This document shows, in pieces, positions 52,598 to 61,536 of a stretch of 64,000 nucleotides of DNA (its first letter is position 1; each line of letters begins with the position of its first letter). The stretch is from Variovorax sp. SG517. GTDB lineage: Bacteria > Pseudomonadota > Gammaproteobacteria > Burkholderiales > Burkholderiaceae_C. The DNA is taken from the NCBI RefSeq assembly GCF_013376045.1, contig NZ_JABMJG010000003.1, positions 558,001 through 622,000 of the forward strand. Reading direction: 5' to 3'. Both the position numbers and the translations under genes were made by a program. The notes below the pieces were generated by a model, which saw nothing but the letters and a program-made list of their open reading frames with translations, ran no database searches and was not told where the DNA came from.

Positions 52598-53500
52598 ATG
52601 AACGACGAAGAAAAGACGCCAGGCCGGCCGTTGAAGGACTGCGTGGCGGTCGTGACCGGCGCGAGCCGCGGCGGGGGACGTGGCATAGCGATCGAACTGG
52701 GCGCTGCCGGCGCCACCGTGTACGTCACCGGGCGCAGCACGCGCGGGCAGCCCGCCGACACCTACGGCCAGTTGCTGGCCCTTTCCGACATGGCGACCGT
52801 GCCCGGCAGCATCGACGACACCGCGGACGAGGTCTCGCGCATGGGCGGGCGCGGCATTGCGGTGCGCTGCGACCATACCAACGAAGAGGAGGTCGCCGCG
52901 CTCTTCGCCCGGGTGGAGCGCGAGGCGGGCCGTATCGATCTTCTGGTGAACAACGCCTGGGGCGGACACGAGACCTTCAACGGCGTGTTCGAGGCGCCGT
53001 TCTGGGAGCACCCGTTGTCGAACTGGGACTCGATGTTCGACCGCGGCGTGCGCAACCACCTTCTGGCCAGCCGCTGCGCCGCACCGCTGATGGTGAAGCG
53101 GAAGAAGGGCCTGATCGTCACCATCACTTTCTGGGACCGAGGCCACTACGTGCGCGGCAGCCTCTTCTACGACCTGGCCAAGGCATCGATGACGCGGCTG
53201 GCTTTCGGCATGGCGCAGGACCTGAAGCCGCACGGCGTGGCCTCGGTGGCGGTGTCGCCCGGCTGGATGCGCACGGAGTTCGTGCTGGCCGGCCACAAGA
53301 CCGACGAGGCCCACTGGCAGGAGCGGCCCGAGCTTGCGCGCACCGAGTCGCCGCACTACCTGGGCCGGGCCATTGCGGCGCTGGCTGGCGACCCGAACGT
53401 GATGGACAGGAGCGGCGAGGTGCTGCGCGTGGGCGACCTTGCGCGCGAATACGGGTTCACCGACATTGACGGCAGGCAGGTGGCGGCTTTCGAGATGTAG
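52598..53500 (+). CDS. SDR-family oxidoreductase
   Basis: A 300-residue short-chain dehydrogenase. The cofactor motif is TGASRGGGRGIA (G-x3-G-x-G with an extra Gly), and NNAWGG replaces the usual NNAG. The catalytic Tyr-x3-Lys is in FYDLAKAS. A larger insertion (PADTYGQLLALSDMATVPGSIDD, and FNGVFEAPFWEHPLSNWDSMFD) marks it as a divergent SDR related to proteins annotated as oxidoreductases in beta-proteobacteria. AAAGGAGCC precedes the ATG. Substrate unknown. Confidence 0.87.
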   Translation: MNDEEKTPGRPLKDCVAVVTGASRGGGRGIAIELGAAGATVYVTGRSTRGQPADTYGQLLALSDMATVPGSIDDTADEVSRMGGRGIAVRCDHTNEEEVAALFARVEREAGRIDLLVNNAWGGHETFNGVFEAPFWEHPLSNWDSMFDRGVRNHLLASRCAAPLMVKRKKGLIVTITFWDRGHYVRGSLFYDLAKASMTRLAFGMAQDLKPHGVASVAVSPGWMRTEFVLAGHKTDEAHWQERPELARTESPHYLGRAIAALAGDPNVMDRSGEVLRVGDLAREYGFTDIDGRQVAAFEM

Positions 53501-53536
53501 CGCCCCCGGCTCCGGCCGGCCTGGCGAATCCCCAGC

Positions 53537-53722
53537 TCAGTGAGAACGCAGGGCGATTCCCCATCGCCCGTCGATGCGCACCACGATCCACAGGTTGACG
53601 TGCGTGCTGAGCACCGCGCCCGCCGCATCGCGCCACGTGCAGGTCACGACGAAGTGCGCCTTGTCGTTGGCGGTCAGGCGAGGGTCGGATGCGGCGTTAA
53701 CTGCAACACGGTTGCATTGGCT
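53537..53722 (-). pseudogene. C-terminal remnant of an NTF2/SnoaL-like gene
   Basis: A minus-strand open region of 61 codons ends at TGA (53537-53539). Its encoded C-terminal part, [19 protein letters not shown] then [18 protein letters not shown], has the strand pattern of the last NTF2-like cone strands. No ATG occurs; the frame closes with TGA (53723-53725) before an N-terminal domain could begin, and the upstream part is missing. Codon use is biased like real genes. The preceding sequence now forms the CobW promoter with Zur-like sites, so the gene was probably cut when this region rearranged. Confidence 0.6.
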
Positions 53723-53746
53723 TCATATAATGCAATCCTGTTGCAT
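53702..53746 (+). promoter_or_regulatory. Two Zur-like palindromes in the CobW promoter
   Basis: TGCAAC-ACG-GTTGCA (53702-53716) and ATGCAA-TCCTG-TTGCAT (53730-53746) are perfect inverted repeats with the same half-site TGCAA. A perfect -10 hexamer TATAAT (53726-53731) lies between them and overlaps the second palindrome. The ATG of the CobW gene is at 53763. A Fur-family gene next door makes zinc-dependent repression through these sites likely, but binding is not shown. Confidence 0.7.
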
Positions 53747-53762
53747 ATATGGAGCCTGCCCC

Positions 53763-54956
<1,194 letters not shown>

Positions 54957-54962
54957 GGCGCG

Positions 54963-55436
54963 CTATCTGGCGCAATCGCCGCAGGTGCCGTGGAGGGTGA
55001 GGGCGGTGTGGCGCGTGTCGATGCCCTGCTTGCGCAGCGCCCGCCCCAGCCGGCCCATCACCTTCGGCAGCTCCGGGTCGGAGGGCAGGGCCAGCACCTT
55101 GTGGCACTGGTCGCATTCGAAGGTGTTGCCCGACTCGGCCTCCACGTGGCGCGAGAAGCGGTTGACGCGGTCGGCGCCCACGCGGCGGTCGCACAGGCCG
55201 GCTTCGACGAGGCGGTCGAGCACGCGGTAGACCGTCACCCGGTCGGGCGCCTCGCCGGCGGCGGCGGTGTAGGCGGCGGCCACTTCCTCGTGCGTCAGGG
55301 GCTGCGAGCTGTGCTCCAGGAGTTCGAGCACGGTCTGGGCAGCGCGCGTCACGCGCAGGCCGCTTTCGCGCAGCAGCGTTGCACTGTCGAACGGGGCTGC
55401 GCGCTGGGGCTTTGGGTGCGAGGTCGGGGTCTTCAT
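54963..55436 (-). CDS. zur: Fur-family transcriptional regulator, probably Zur
   Basis: A 157-residue Fur-family repressor. The winged helix (LRVTRAAQTVLELLEHSSQPLTHEEVAAAYTAA, RVTVYRVLDRLVEAGL) precedes the dimer domain, where CDQCHK and CGDCAR give the two CxxC structural-zinc pairs. The His-rich HVEAESGNTFECDQC region and lack of an oxidative PerR signature suit Zur. I use the ATG at 55436; an ATG at 55469 would add 11 residues. A half-site ATGCAACA lies at the position of that alternative start, so weak autoregulation is possible. Confidence 0.83.
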   Translation of the reverse strand: MKTPTSHPKPQRAAPFDSATLLRESGLRVTRAAQTVLELLEHSSQPLTHEEVAAAYTAAAGEAPDRVTVYRVLDRLVEAGLCDRRVGADRVNRFSRHVEAESGNTFECDQCHKVLALPSDPELPKVMGRLGRALRKQGIDTRHTALTLHGTCGDCAR

Positions 55437-55638
55437 GCGGTCTTCTTGCGAAACGCCATTGTGTTGCATCCCGGGGCGGCGAGGGTAGGGGCGGCGGAAA
55501 TGACCTCCCTGGCGATGTCCTGCCCGGCCCGGGCGCATATGCCGGAATGCGCCTAAGCATCTGACGAATGGGTCGTTCGCCTGGACAGCGAGGCGCGACA
55601 GAATCGCGCCCTTTGTCTTTTGCGATCGAAAGTCCGCC

Positions 55639-56736
55639 ATGAGTGCCCATCCTTTCCTGTCGAAGCTGCTCAAGCCAATCCTGCTGCTGGGAGCTTGTGC
55701 TTCGTTGACGGTGGCGGCGCAGGCGCAACCGGCTGGAGCGGCCTATCCATCGAAGCCCGTGCACATCACTGTGGCGAACACGCCCGGCAGCTCGCCCGAC
55801 GTGCTGGCGCGCTACCTGGGGCAGCGGCTGTCCGAGCAATGGAAGCAGCCGGTGGTGGTCGACAACCGAGCGGGCGCGGGCGGCATCCTGGCCGCCGACG
55901 GGCTGGCCAAGGCGCAGCCCGACGGCTACTCGCTGCTGGTGGGCGCCGACGGGCCCATCACCATCCTCCCCAACCTCCAGGCCGGCCTGCCTTACGACGC
56001 ACGGCGCGACCTGGTGCCGGTGGTGTCGCTGGGGCAGATCGACTTCGTGCTGGTCGCCAACCCGAAGACGGGCTTTCGCACGGTGGCCGACTTCGTGCGC
56101 GCGGCCAAGGCCAGGCCGGGGCACATCAATTACGCCTCCGCCGGCAACGGCAGCCCGCAGCAGCTGAGCATGGAGCTGCTCAAGCAGAAGGCGGGCATCT
56201 ACGTCACCCACATCCCGTACCGCGGCGGCCCGCTGGGCATGCAGGACGTGATCGCGGGGCAGGTCGACGTGATGTTCATCGCGGTCGGGCCCGCGCTGCC
56301 GCACATCCGCAGCGGCCGGCTGGTGGCGCTGGGCACCAGCGGAGAGAAGCGCCATGCGCTGCTGCCCGAGGTGCCGACGGTGGCCGAGAGCTACAAGGGA
56401 TATCGCTCGGGCACGTGGTTCGGCCTGTTCGCGCCGGCGCGCACGCCGCAGCCGGTGCTCGACGCCATCGCCGCGGAGGCCGGGCGCATCGTGCAGGCCC
56501 CGGCCGCGCGCGCCGAACTCGCGGCGCAGGGCATCGAGGCCACGGGTTATGCGCAGCGCCAGTTCCAGACGCAGGTGTCGGCCGAGTACGAGCGCTATGC
56601 GCAGATCGTCAAGGCCGTCGGCATCAAGGCCGAATCGCAACGTTTCGCCCTTGGAGGTAACGGCAGGGCCGCACATCGAAACGATGTGCAAGTCGGCCTA
56701 CCGGCCGTTTCGGAGTGCCGGGCCGGGATGCGCTAA
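55639..56736 (+). CDS. Bug/TctC-family receptor with abnormal C-terminal tail
   Basis: A 365-residue periplasmic receptor. The signal peptide ends at VAAQAQ (about residue 30). Family motifs HITVANTPGSSPDVLARYL, VDNRAGAGGILAADGLAKA, YASAGNGSPQQLSMELLKQ and HIPYRGGPLGMQDVIAGQV follow in order. Family proteins normally end soon after the motif AQIVKAVGIKAE, which here occurs near residue 333. A further 32 or so residues (SQRFALGGNGRAAHRNDVQV onward) are foreign-looking and include an 8-bp hairpin in the DNA, so a stop codon may have been lost. No transporter subunits are adjacent. Confidence 0.85.
   Translation: MSAHPFLSKLLKPILLLGACASLTVAAQAQPAGAAYPSKPVHITVANTPGSSPDVLARYLGQRLSEQWKQPVVVDNRAGAGGILAADGLAKAQPDGYSLLVGADGPITILPNLQAGLPYDARRDLVPVVSLGQIDFVLVANPKTGFRTVADFVRAAKARPGHINYASAGNGSPQQLSMELLKQKAGIYVTHIPYRGGPLGMQDVIAGQVDVMFIAVGPALPHIRSGRLVALGTSGEKRHALLPEVPTVAESYKGYRSGTWFGLFAPARTPQPVLDAIAAEAGRIVQAPAARAELAAQGIEATGYAQRQFQTQVSAEYERYAQIVKAVGIKAESQRFALGGNGRAAHRNDVQVGLPAVSECRAGMR
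56671..56689. other. Hairpin inside the tail of the Bug receptor gene
   Basis: GCACATCG (56671-56678) and CGATGTGC (56682-56689) pair perfectly around an AAA loop. It lies in the C-terminal extension of the receptor, where a typical Bug gene would already have stopped. Such a hairpin is the sort of structure expected in an intergenic region, supporting stop-codon loss. No T-run follows, so it is not a clear intrinsic terminator. Confidence 0.55.
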
Positions 56737-56772
56737 GGTCCGGGCATCCGTTCCTGAATACCCTTGCCGACC

Positions 56773-57435
56773 ATGTCCCGTCCTCCCATCGAGATCGAAA
56801 CCGCTCCCAACCCCACTGCCACGGTGATCGTGATGCACGGCCTCGGCGCCGACGGCAACGACTTCGTGCCCATCGCCGGCGAGATGGATCTCTCGGCCGT
56901 GGGGGCGGTGCGCTTCGTGTTCCCCAACGCGCCCGTCATGCCCGTGAGCATCAACGACGGCTACCAGATGCCGGCCTGGTACGACATCGCGGTGGCCGAC
57001 CTCCAGGTGCAGGAGGACGAAGACGGCCTGCGCCGCTCGCAGGCGGCCATCGAGGCCATCATCGCCAACGAGAAGGCCCGCGGCATCGCCGCCGGCCGCA
57101 TCGTGGTGGCCGGCTTCTCGCAAGGCTGCGCGATGGCCTTGATGACCGGCCTGCGCCACACCGAGCGGCTGGCCGGCATCGTCGGGCTCTCGGGCTACCT
57201 GCCGATCGCGGCCACCACTGCGGCCGAGCGGCATGCGGCCAACCACGAGACGCCCGTTTTTCTCGCCCACGGCCGGCAGGATCCGGTGGTGCCTTATGCG
57301 GCCGCCGTGCGCACGCGCGAGGCGCTCACCGCCCTCGGCTACGCCGTCGAGTGGCACGAATACCCCATGGCCCACTCGGTGTGCATGGAAGAAATCGCCG
57401 ACCTGAACCGCTTCCTGCTGCGGGTGCTCGGCTGA
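56773..57435 (+). CDS. Carboxylesterase / phospholipase (alpha/beta hydrolase)
   Basis: A 220-residue member of the carboxylesterase/acyl-protein-thioesterase family. The nucleophile elbow GFSQG (Ser about 117), the acid in HGRQDPVVPY and the His in YPMAHSVCMEEI form the triad. VIVMHGLGADGNDFVPIA is the typical oxyanion-hole start. It hydrolyses short- to medium-chain esters. The ATG at 56773 is the first in the frame. A small ABM gene follows after 34 bp and may be cotranscribed. Confidence 0.92.
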   Translation: MSRPPIEIETAPNPTATVIVMHGLGADGNDFVPIAGEMDLSAVGAVRFVFPNAPVMPVSINDGYQMPAWYDIAVADLQVQEDEDGLRRSQAAIEAIIANEKARGIAAGRIVVAGFSQGCAMALMTGLRHTERLAGIVGLSGYLPIAATTAAERHAANHETPVFLAHGRQDPVVPYAAAVRTREALTALGYAVEWHEYPMAHSVCMEEIADLNRFLLRVLG

Positions 57436-57469
57436 ACCTGAATCAACGCTCGCACGAAGGAGCCACGAA

Positions 57470-57787
57470 ATGATCCTCGTCATCGGACACGCATTGGCCA
57501 AGCCGGACACCCTGCAGGCCATGCTCGCCATCAGCACCGAGCACGTGCTGCGCTCGCGCGCCGAGCCCGGCTGCATCTCGCATGAAGTCTCGACGGACGC
57601 CCAGGAGCCGCTGCGCCTGACATTCGTGGAGCGCTGGAGCGACATGGACGCGCTGCAGGCGCACTTCCGCGTGGACGCCTCGCGCGCCTTCGCCAAGGCG
57701 CTCTCGGCCATGGCCGAGGGCACGCCGCAGATGCATGTCTACCGGTCCGAAGAAATCGACCTCTCGGCGGGCCGCTCCGGGGGCTGA
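57470..57787 (+). CDS. Antibiotic biosynthesis monooxygenase (ABM) family protein
   Basis: A 105-residue ferredoxin-like alpha+beta dimer of the ABM family (YgiN type). ILVIGHALAKPDTLQAMLAISTEHVLRSRAEPGCISHEVSTD and LTFVERWSDMDALQAHF show the sequence pattern. Members oxidise quinols or small aromatics or act as dimeric sensors. AAGGAGCC precedes the ATG at 57470. It is likely in one unit with the esterase gene. Substrate unknown. Confidence 0.88.
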   Translation: MILVIGHALAKPDTLQAMLAISTEHVLRSRAEPGCISHEVSTDAQEPLRLTFVERWSDMDALQAHFRVDASRAFAKALSAMAEGTPQMHVYRSEEIDLSAGRSGG

Positions 57788-57807
57788 AGAGGTTCCGGCG
57801 TGCCGCC

Positions 57808-57825
57808 AGCTATCAAAAACATAGC
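57808..57825. repeat. AGCTATC...TAGC element, copy 1
   Basis: AGCTATCAAAAACATAGC, an 18-bp imperfect palindrome with arms GCTAT/ATAGC around CAAAAAC. It is in the gap between the ABM and gshA genes. A second version occurs at 63326-63343 with 15 of 18 identical bases, all three differences being transitions. As I recall, similar elements recur in comamonad genomes; I cannot check this here. Confidence 0.55.
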
Positions 57826-57924
57826 GCACAACAGGGTAGCCAGCCCCGGGATTCCCTGCACGAGCAGTGCCCGCTTGCCCGTGCTACCTTCCAGCCCCTC
57901 AGAAGATTGATGGGTCATAACAAT

Positions 57925-59484
57925 ATGAGCAACAGATTGCAGGAGAGGTTGGGTGCACTTTCAGCCACACGACTGAAAGGCATGCGACGTGGAATCGAGA
58001 AGGAAAGCCTGCGCGCGCTGCCCGACGGCAAGCTCGCGCTGACGCCGCATCCGCTGGCGCTGGGTTCCGCGCTTACGCATCCGCACATCACCACCGACTT
58101 CAGCGAATCGCAGCTCGAACTCATCACGGGCGTGCACGCGGACGTCGACTCGGCCATCGAAGAGCTCACGCGGGTGCACCAGTTCACCTACCGCGTGCTC
58201 GACGCGCAGGGAGACGAGCGCCTCTGGGTGTCGAGCATGCCCTGCGGCCTGCCGACCGACGAGACCATTCCGATCGGCCGCTACGGCTCCTCGAATGTGG
58301 GCCGCGCCAAGAGCGTCTATCGCATGGGCCTGAGCCACCGCTACGGCCGGCGCATGCAGACGATCTCGGGCATCCACTACAACTGGTCGCTGCCCGAGGT
58401 GTCGAGCGAAGAGTATTTCGCGCTGATCCGCAATTTCCGCCGCCACGCCTTCCTGCTGCTGTACCTGTTCGGCGCCTCGCCGGCGCTGTGTTCGAGCTTC
58501 GTGGCGGGCCGCCCGCACGAACTGCAGCCGCTGGGCGACGGCAGCATGTTCATGCCGCACGGCACCTCGCTGCGCATGGGCCGCCTGGGCTACCAGAGCG
58601 ACGCGCAGGCCTCGCTGGCCGTGAGCTACAACAGCCTCGAAGGCTACGCCGCCTCGCTGCAGGATGCGCTGACCCGCCCGTGGCCGGCCTACGAGGCCAT
58701 CGGCATCCGCAACCTGGGCGGCGACTACAACCAGCTCGGCACCAGCCTGCTGCAGATAGAGAACGAGTTCTACGGCACCATCCGCCCCAAGCGCGTGATC
58801 AACCCCGGCGAGCGTCCGCTGCATGCGCTGCGCGAGCGCGGTGTGGAATATGTCGAGGTGCGCCTGATGGACCTCGACCCCTTCGAGACCGTCGGCATCA
58901 ACGCGCAGACCATGCGCTTCATCGACGTATTCCTGCTGCACTGCCTGCTGAGCGACAGCCCCGACGACACGCCCCAGGAAATCGCCGATCTCGCGCAGAA
59001 CCAGCATCTCACCGCCGCGCGCGGCCGTGAGCCGGGTCTGAAGCTGCGGCGCAATGGAACCGAGGTGACGCTCGCCGACTGGGGCCTGGAACTGGTCGGG
59101 CAGTGCCTGCCCATCGCCGCCGCGCTCGACGCGGCCCAGGGCAGCGGCACGGCTCATGCCGACGCGGTGCGCGCCGCCGCGGCCGCGCTGCGCAAGCCCG
59201 ACAGCCTGCCTTCGGCCCGCGTGCTCGCCGCCATCGAGAACGAGCACGCCAACTCCTTCATCGGCTTCGTGCGCGCCCGCTCCGAGCAGACCCGCGCCAC
59301 GCTGCTGGACCTGCCGTTCTCGGCGGCGCAGCAGGCGGAGTTCGAGCAGATGACGGCCGAGTCCATCCAGGAGCAGAAGCGCATCGAGGCGGCCGACACC
59401 ATGCCCTTCGAGATCTACCGCGAGCAGTACGTCTCGCCCGCGCGCCTGGGCGTCCCGCGCAGCCGTACCGCAGTTGCAGCCTGA
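57925..59484 (+). CDS. gshA: Glutamate--cysteine ligase
   Basis: A 519-residue ligase making gamma-glutamylcysteine, the first step of glutathione synthesis. The E. coli-type GshA signature is clear: MRRGIEKESLRALPDG, then PHITTDFSESQLELITG, GRRMQTISGIHYNWSLP and VEYVEVRLMDLDPF. The length matches the 518-residue E. coli enzyme with the ATG at 57925; the ATG at 57910 would add five residues, and no strong ribosome site decides between them. It is monocistronic with a 137-bp upstream gap. Glutathione also supports the ergothioneine and GST genes in the window. Confidence 0.95.
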   Translation: MSNRLQERLGALSATRLKGMRRGIEKESLRALPDGKLALTPHPLALGSALTHPHITTDFSESQLELITGVHADVDSAIEELTRVHQFTYRVLDAQGDERLWVSSMPCGLPTDETIPIGRYGSSNVGRAKSVYRMGLSHRYGRRMQTISGIHYNWSLPEVSSEEYFALIRNFRRHAFLLLYLFGASPALCSSFVAGRPHELQPLGDGSMFMPHGTSLRMGRLGYQSDAQASLAVSYNSLEGYAASLQDALTRPWPAYEAIGIRNLGGDYNQLGTSLLQIENEFYGTIRPKRVINPGERPLHALRERGVEYVEVRLMDLDPFETVGINAQTMRFIDVFLLHCLLSDSPDDTPQEIADLAQNQHLTAARGREPGLKLRRNGTEVTLADWGLELVGQCLPIAAALDAAQGSGTAHADAVRAAAAALRKPDSLPSARVLAAIENEHANSFIGFVRARSEQTRATLLDLPFSAAQQAEFEQMTAESIQEQKRIEAADTMPFEIYREQYVSPARLGVPRSRTAVAA

Positions 59485-59623
59485 CGCGCTGGCGACTGGG
59501 CTCGCCGCGCCGAAGCTGCTCCATGGCCGCTTTCTGCGGTAAAACGCCACGCTGCCGCCCGGGCAAGGCAAGCCCGGCGCGGCCACGAACAACGGCAACT
59601 CCCATGGAAGGCGACACAGAGAC

Positions 59624-60550
59624 ATGAGCAACGGCAGCAACCTCGATTTCAAGGGCCGCGTGGCCATCGTGACCGGCGCGGGCGGCGGCCTGGGCCGCCA
59701 GCATGCGCTGGCGCTGGCCACGCGCGGCGCCAAAGTGGTGGTCAACGACCTGGGCGGCGCGCGCGACGGCTCCGGCGGCTCGGTAAGCGCCGCGCAGGCG
59801 GTGGTCGACGAGATCAAGGCCGCTGGCGGCGAGGCGATCGCCAACGGCGCCTCGGTCACCGACTTCGAGGCGGTGCAGGCCATGGTCAAGGAGGCGGTGG
59901 ACGCCTGGGGCCGCGTCGACATCCTCGTCAACAACGCCGGCATCCTGCGCGACAAGAGCTTCGCCAAGATGGACCTCGCCGACTTCAGGCTGGTGGTCGA
60001 CGTGCACCTGATGGGCGCCGTGAACTGCACCAAGGCCGTCTGGGCGCTCATGAACGAGCAGAAGTACGGCCGCATCGTGATGACCACTTCCTCGTCGGGC
60101 CTGTACGGCAACTTCGGCCAGAGCAACTACGGCGCGGCCAAGCTCGCGCTGGTGGGCCTGATGCAGACGCTGAGCATCGAGGGCGCGAAGAACGACATCC
60201 GCGTGAACTGCCTCGCGCCCACGGCGGCCACCCGCATGACCGAGGACCTGTTCCCCAAGGAAATGCTCGAAGCCTTCCGCCCCGAGGCGGTGGTGCCGGC
60301 GATGCTGGTGCTGGCCGCGCAGGACGCGCCCAACCGCACCATCCTCTGCGCGGGCGCTGGCACCTTCGAGGCCGCGCACATCACGCTGACGCAGGGCGCC
60401 TGGCTGGGCATCGAGGCCGACACGCCCGAGCAACTGGCGGCTCGCCTGTCGGAAGTGACCGACCGCGAAGGCGAGGCGGTGCCGCAAAGCGGCGCGGCGC
60501 AGGGCGCCAACGAAGTCGCCAAGGGCATGGCGAACGCGAAGCGGGGCTGA
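59624..60550 (+). CDS. SDR-family dehydrogenase (3-hydroxyacyl-CoA type, HSD17B4/MFE-2-like)
   Basis: A 308-residue SDR with the long form typical of peroxisomal multifunctional enzyme type 2 dehydrogenase domains. TGAGGGLGRQHALALA (cofactor), VVNDLGGARDGSGGS (Asp after strand 2 favours NAD), LVNNAGILRDKSF and the YGAAK active site are present, with catalytic Ser in TTSSSGLYG. It oxidises 3-hydroxyacyl-CoA. Neighbours on the left (gshA) and right (SnoaL/MerR) are not obviously functionally linked. Confidence 0.88.
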   Translation: MSNGSNLDFKGRVAIVTGAGGGLGRQHALALATRGAKVVVNDLGGARDGSGGSVSAAQAVVDEIKAAGGEAIANGASVTDFEAVQAMVKEAVDAWGRVDILVNNAGILRDKSFAKMDLADFRLVVDVHLMGAVNCTKAVWALMNEQKYGRIVMTTSSSGLYGNFGQSNYGAAKLALVGLMQTLSIEGAKNDIRVNCLAPTAATRMTEDLFPKEMLEAFRPEAVVPAMLVLAAQDAPNRTILCAGAGTFEAAHITLTQGAWLGIEADTPEQLAARLSEVTDREGEAVPQSGAAQGANEVAKGMANAKRG

Positions 60551-60576
60551 TTTCCGCCGCTGTGTTCATGGCGCGC

Positions 60577-60607
60577 TTGACCTAGAGCGCACTCGAGCAT
60601 TTCCAAT
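60577..60607 (+). promoter_or_regulatory. MerR-type promoter with 19-bp spacer before the SnoaL/MerR pair
   Basis: -35 TTGACC (60577-60582), 19-nt spacer, -10 TCCAAT (60602-60607, 4 of 6 matches). The dyad CTAGAG-CGCA-CTCGAG (60582-60597) has arms differing at one position from perfect symmetry. It lies 47-77 bp upstream of the SnoaL-like ATG. The layout is the same as the MerR promoter at 1592-1622, including TAGAGCGC in the left arm, so the downstream MerR probably activates its own operon from it. Confidence 0.75.
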
Positions 60608-60653
60608 GAATCCACCGGGTATCCGGTTCGTTCAACAAAAAGGAAATCACGCC

Positions 60654-61073
60654 ATGAATACGATCGAGAACAAGGCCATCGTCCAGCACATCCACGACGA
60701 GCTGGACAAGGGCAACGGCCAGCCCTTCGTCGACAGCCTCGCCGACGACGCGACCTGGAAGATCGAAGGCAGCACCGCGTGGTCGCGCATCTATCGGGGC
60801 AAGAAGGCGATCCGCGAGGAGCTGCTGGACCCGCTCTTCGCCCAGTTCGCGGCGCCCTACAGGAGCAAGACCGAGCGCGTCATCGCCGAGGGCGACCGGG
60901 TGGTTGTGCTCTTCAGCGGCGACGTGCCCACCAAGGCCGGCAAGCGCTACAACAACCGCTACTGCTACGTCTACCGACTCGAAGGAGGCAAGGTGAAAGA
61001 GCTGACCGAGTACTTCGACACCGCCCTCGTGCAGGAGGCGTTGCAGCCTCCGGCCGCCGTCCATGCCGGCTGA
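60654..61073 (+). CDS. SnoaL-like (NTF2-fold) protein
   Basis: A 139-residue NTF2-like protein. The helix HIHDELDKGNGQPFVDSLADDATWKIEGST and the strands VIAEGDRVVVLFSGDVPTKAGKRYNNRYCYVYRLEGGKVKELTEYFDTAL show the SnoaL_2 pattern. Function unknown; relatives bind or isomerise small hydrophobic ligands. A GGAA box is 7 nt before the ATG. It is in one unit with the MerR gene, whose start overlaps its last 11 bp, and has a MerR-type promoter. Confidence 0.88.
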   Translation: MNTIENKAIVQHIHDELDKGNGQPFVDSLADDATWKIEGSTAWSRIYRGKKAIREELLDPLFAQFAAPYRSKTERVIAEGDRVVVLFSGDVPTKAGKRYNNRYCYVYRLEGGKVKELTEYFDTALVQEALQPPAAVHAG

Positions 61074-61536
61074 GAAAGCCGTCGAGAGGGGCACTCCCTT
61101 CCACATCGGCGAACTGGCCACGCGAACCGGCCGCACGGTGCACGCCATCCGCTGGTACGAGACGCAGGGGCTCGTGCCCGGCGTGGCGCGCGACGAGGGC
61201 GGCCGGCGGCTCTACGTCGAGTTGCACGTGGGCTGGCTCGACCTGATGGAGCGGCTGCGCAGCACCGGCATGTCCATCGCCGAGATGCGCGAATACACCG
61301 TGCTCGCCATGCAGGGCAAGACCACGCTACGCGAGCGGCGCGACATGCTGGCCGCGCACCGCGAGCGGGTCAACGAGACCATCGCCGGGTGGAAGAGGGC
61401 GCTGTCGCTGGTCGAGCGCAAGATCGACTTCTACGACGAGTGGATGGCCAGCGGCCACCGGCCGCCGCTCATTGCCGCGGCGCTCTCGCCCGCGCCAGGG
61501 AAGCGCAGAAGCAGAAACGGCGCTACTCGGCGATGA
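61063..61536 (+). CDS. MerR-family transcriptional regulator
   Basis: A 157-residue MerR protein. The winged helix IGELATRTGRTVHAIRWYETQGLVPG (about 15-40) and wing EGGRRLY are followed by a coiled coil (LRERRDMLAAHRERVNETIAGWKRALSLVERKIDFYDEW). No metal-binding cysteines are seen. It is encoded downstream of the SnoaL gene with 11 bp overlap and is the candidate activator of the 19-bp-spacer promoter at 60577. It is convergent with the hibernation-factor gene (14 bp overlap). Confidence 0.88.
   Translation: MPAEKAVERGTPFHIGELATRTGRTVHAIRWYETQGLVPGVARDEGGRRLYVELHVGWLDLMERLRSTGMSIAEMREYTVLAMQGKTTLRERRDMLAAHRERVNETIAGWKRALSLVERKIDFYDEWMASGHRPPLIAAALSPAPGKRRSRNGATRR

Noticed and set aside
59552..59583. 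CCGGGC/GCCCGG hairpin after gshA as a terminator
   Set aside because: The stem is short, has no T-run, and GC-rich pairing of this kind is expected by chance in this genome.
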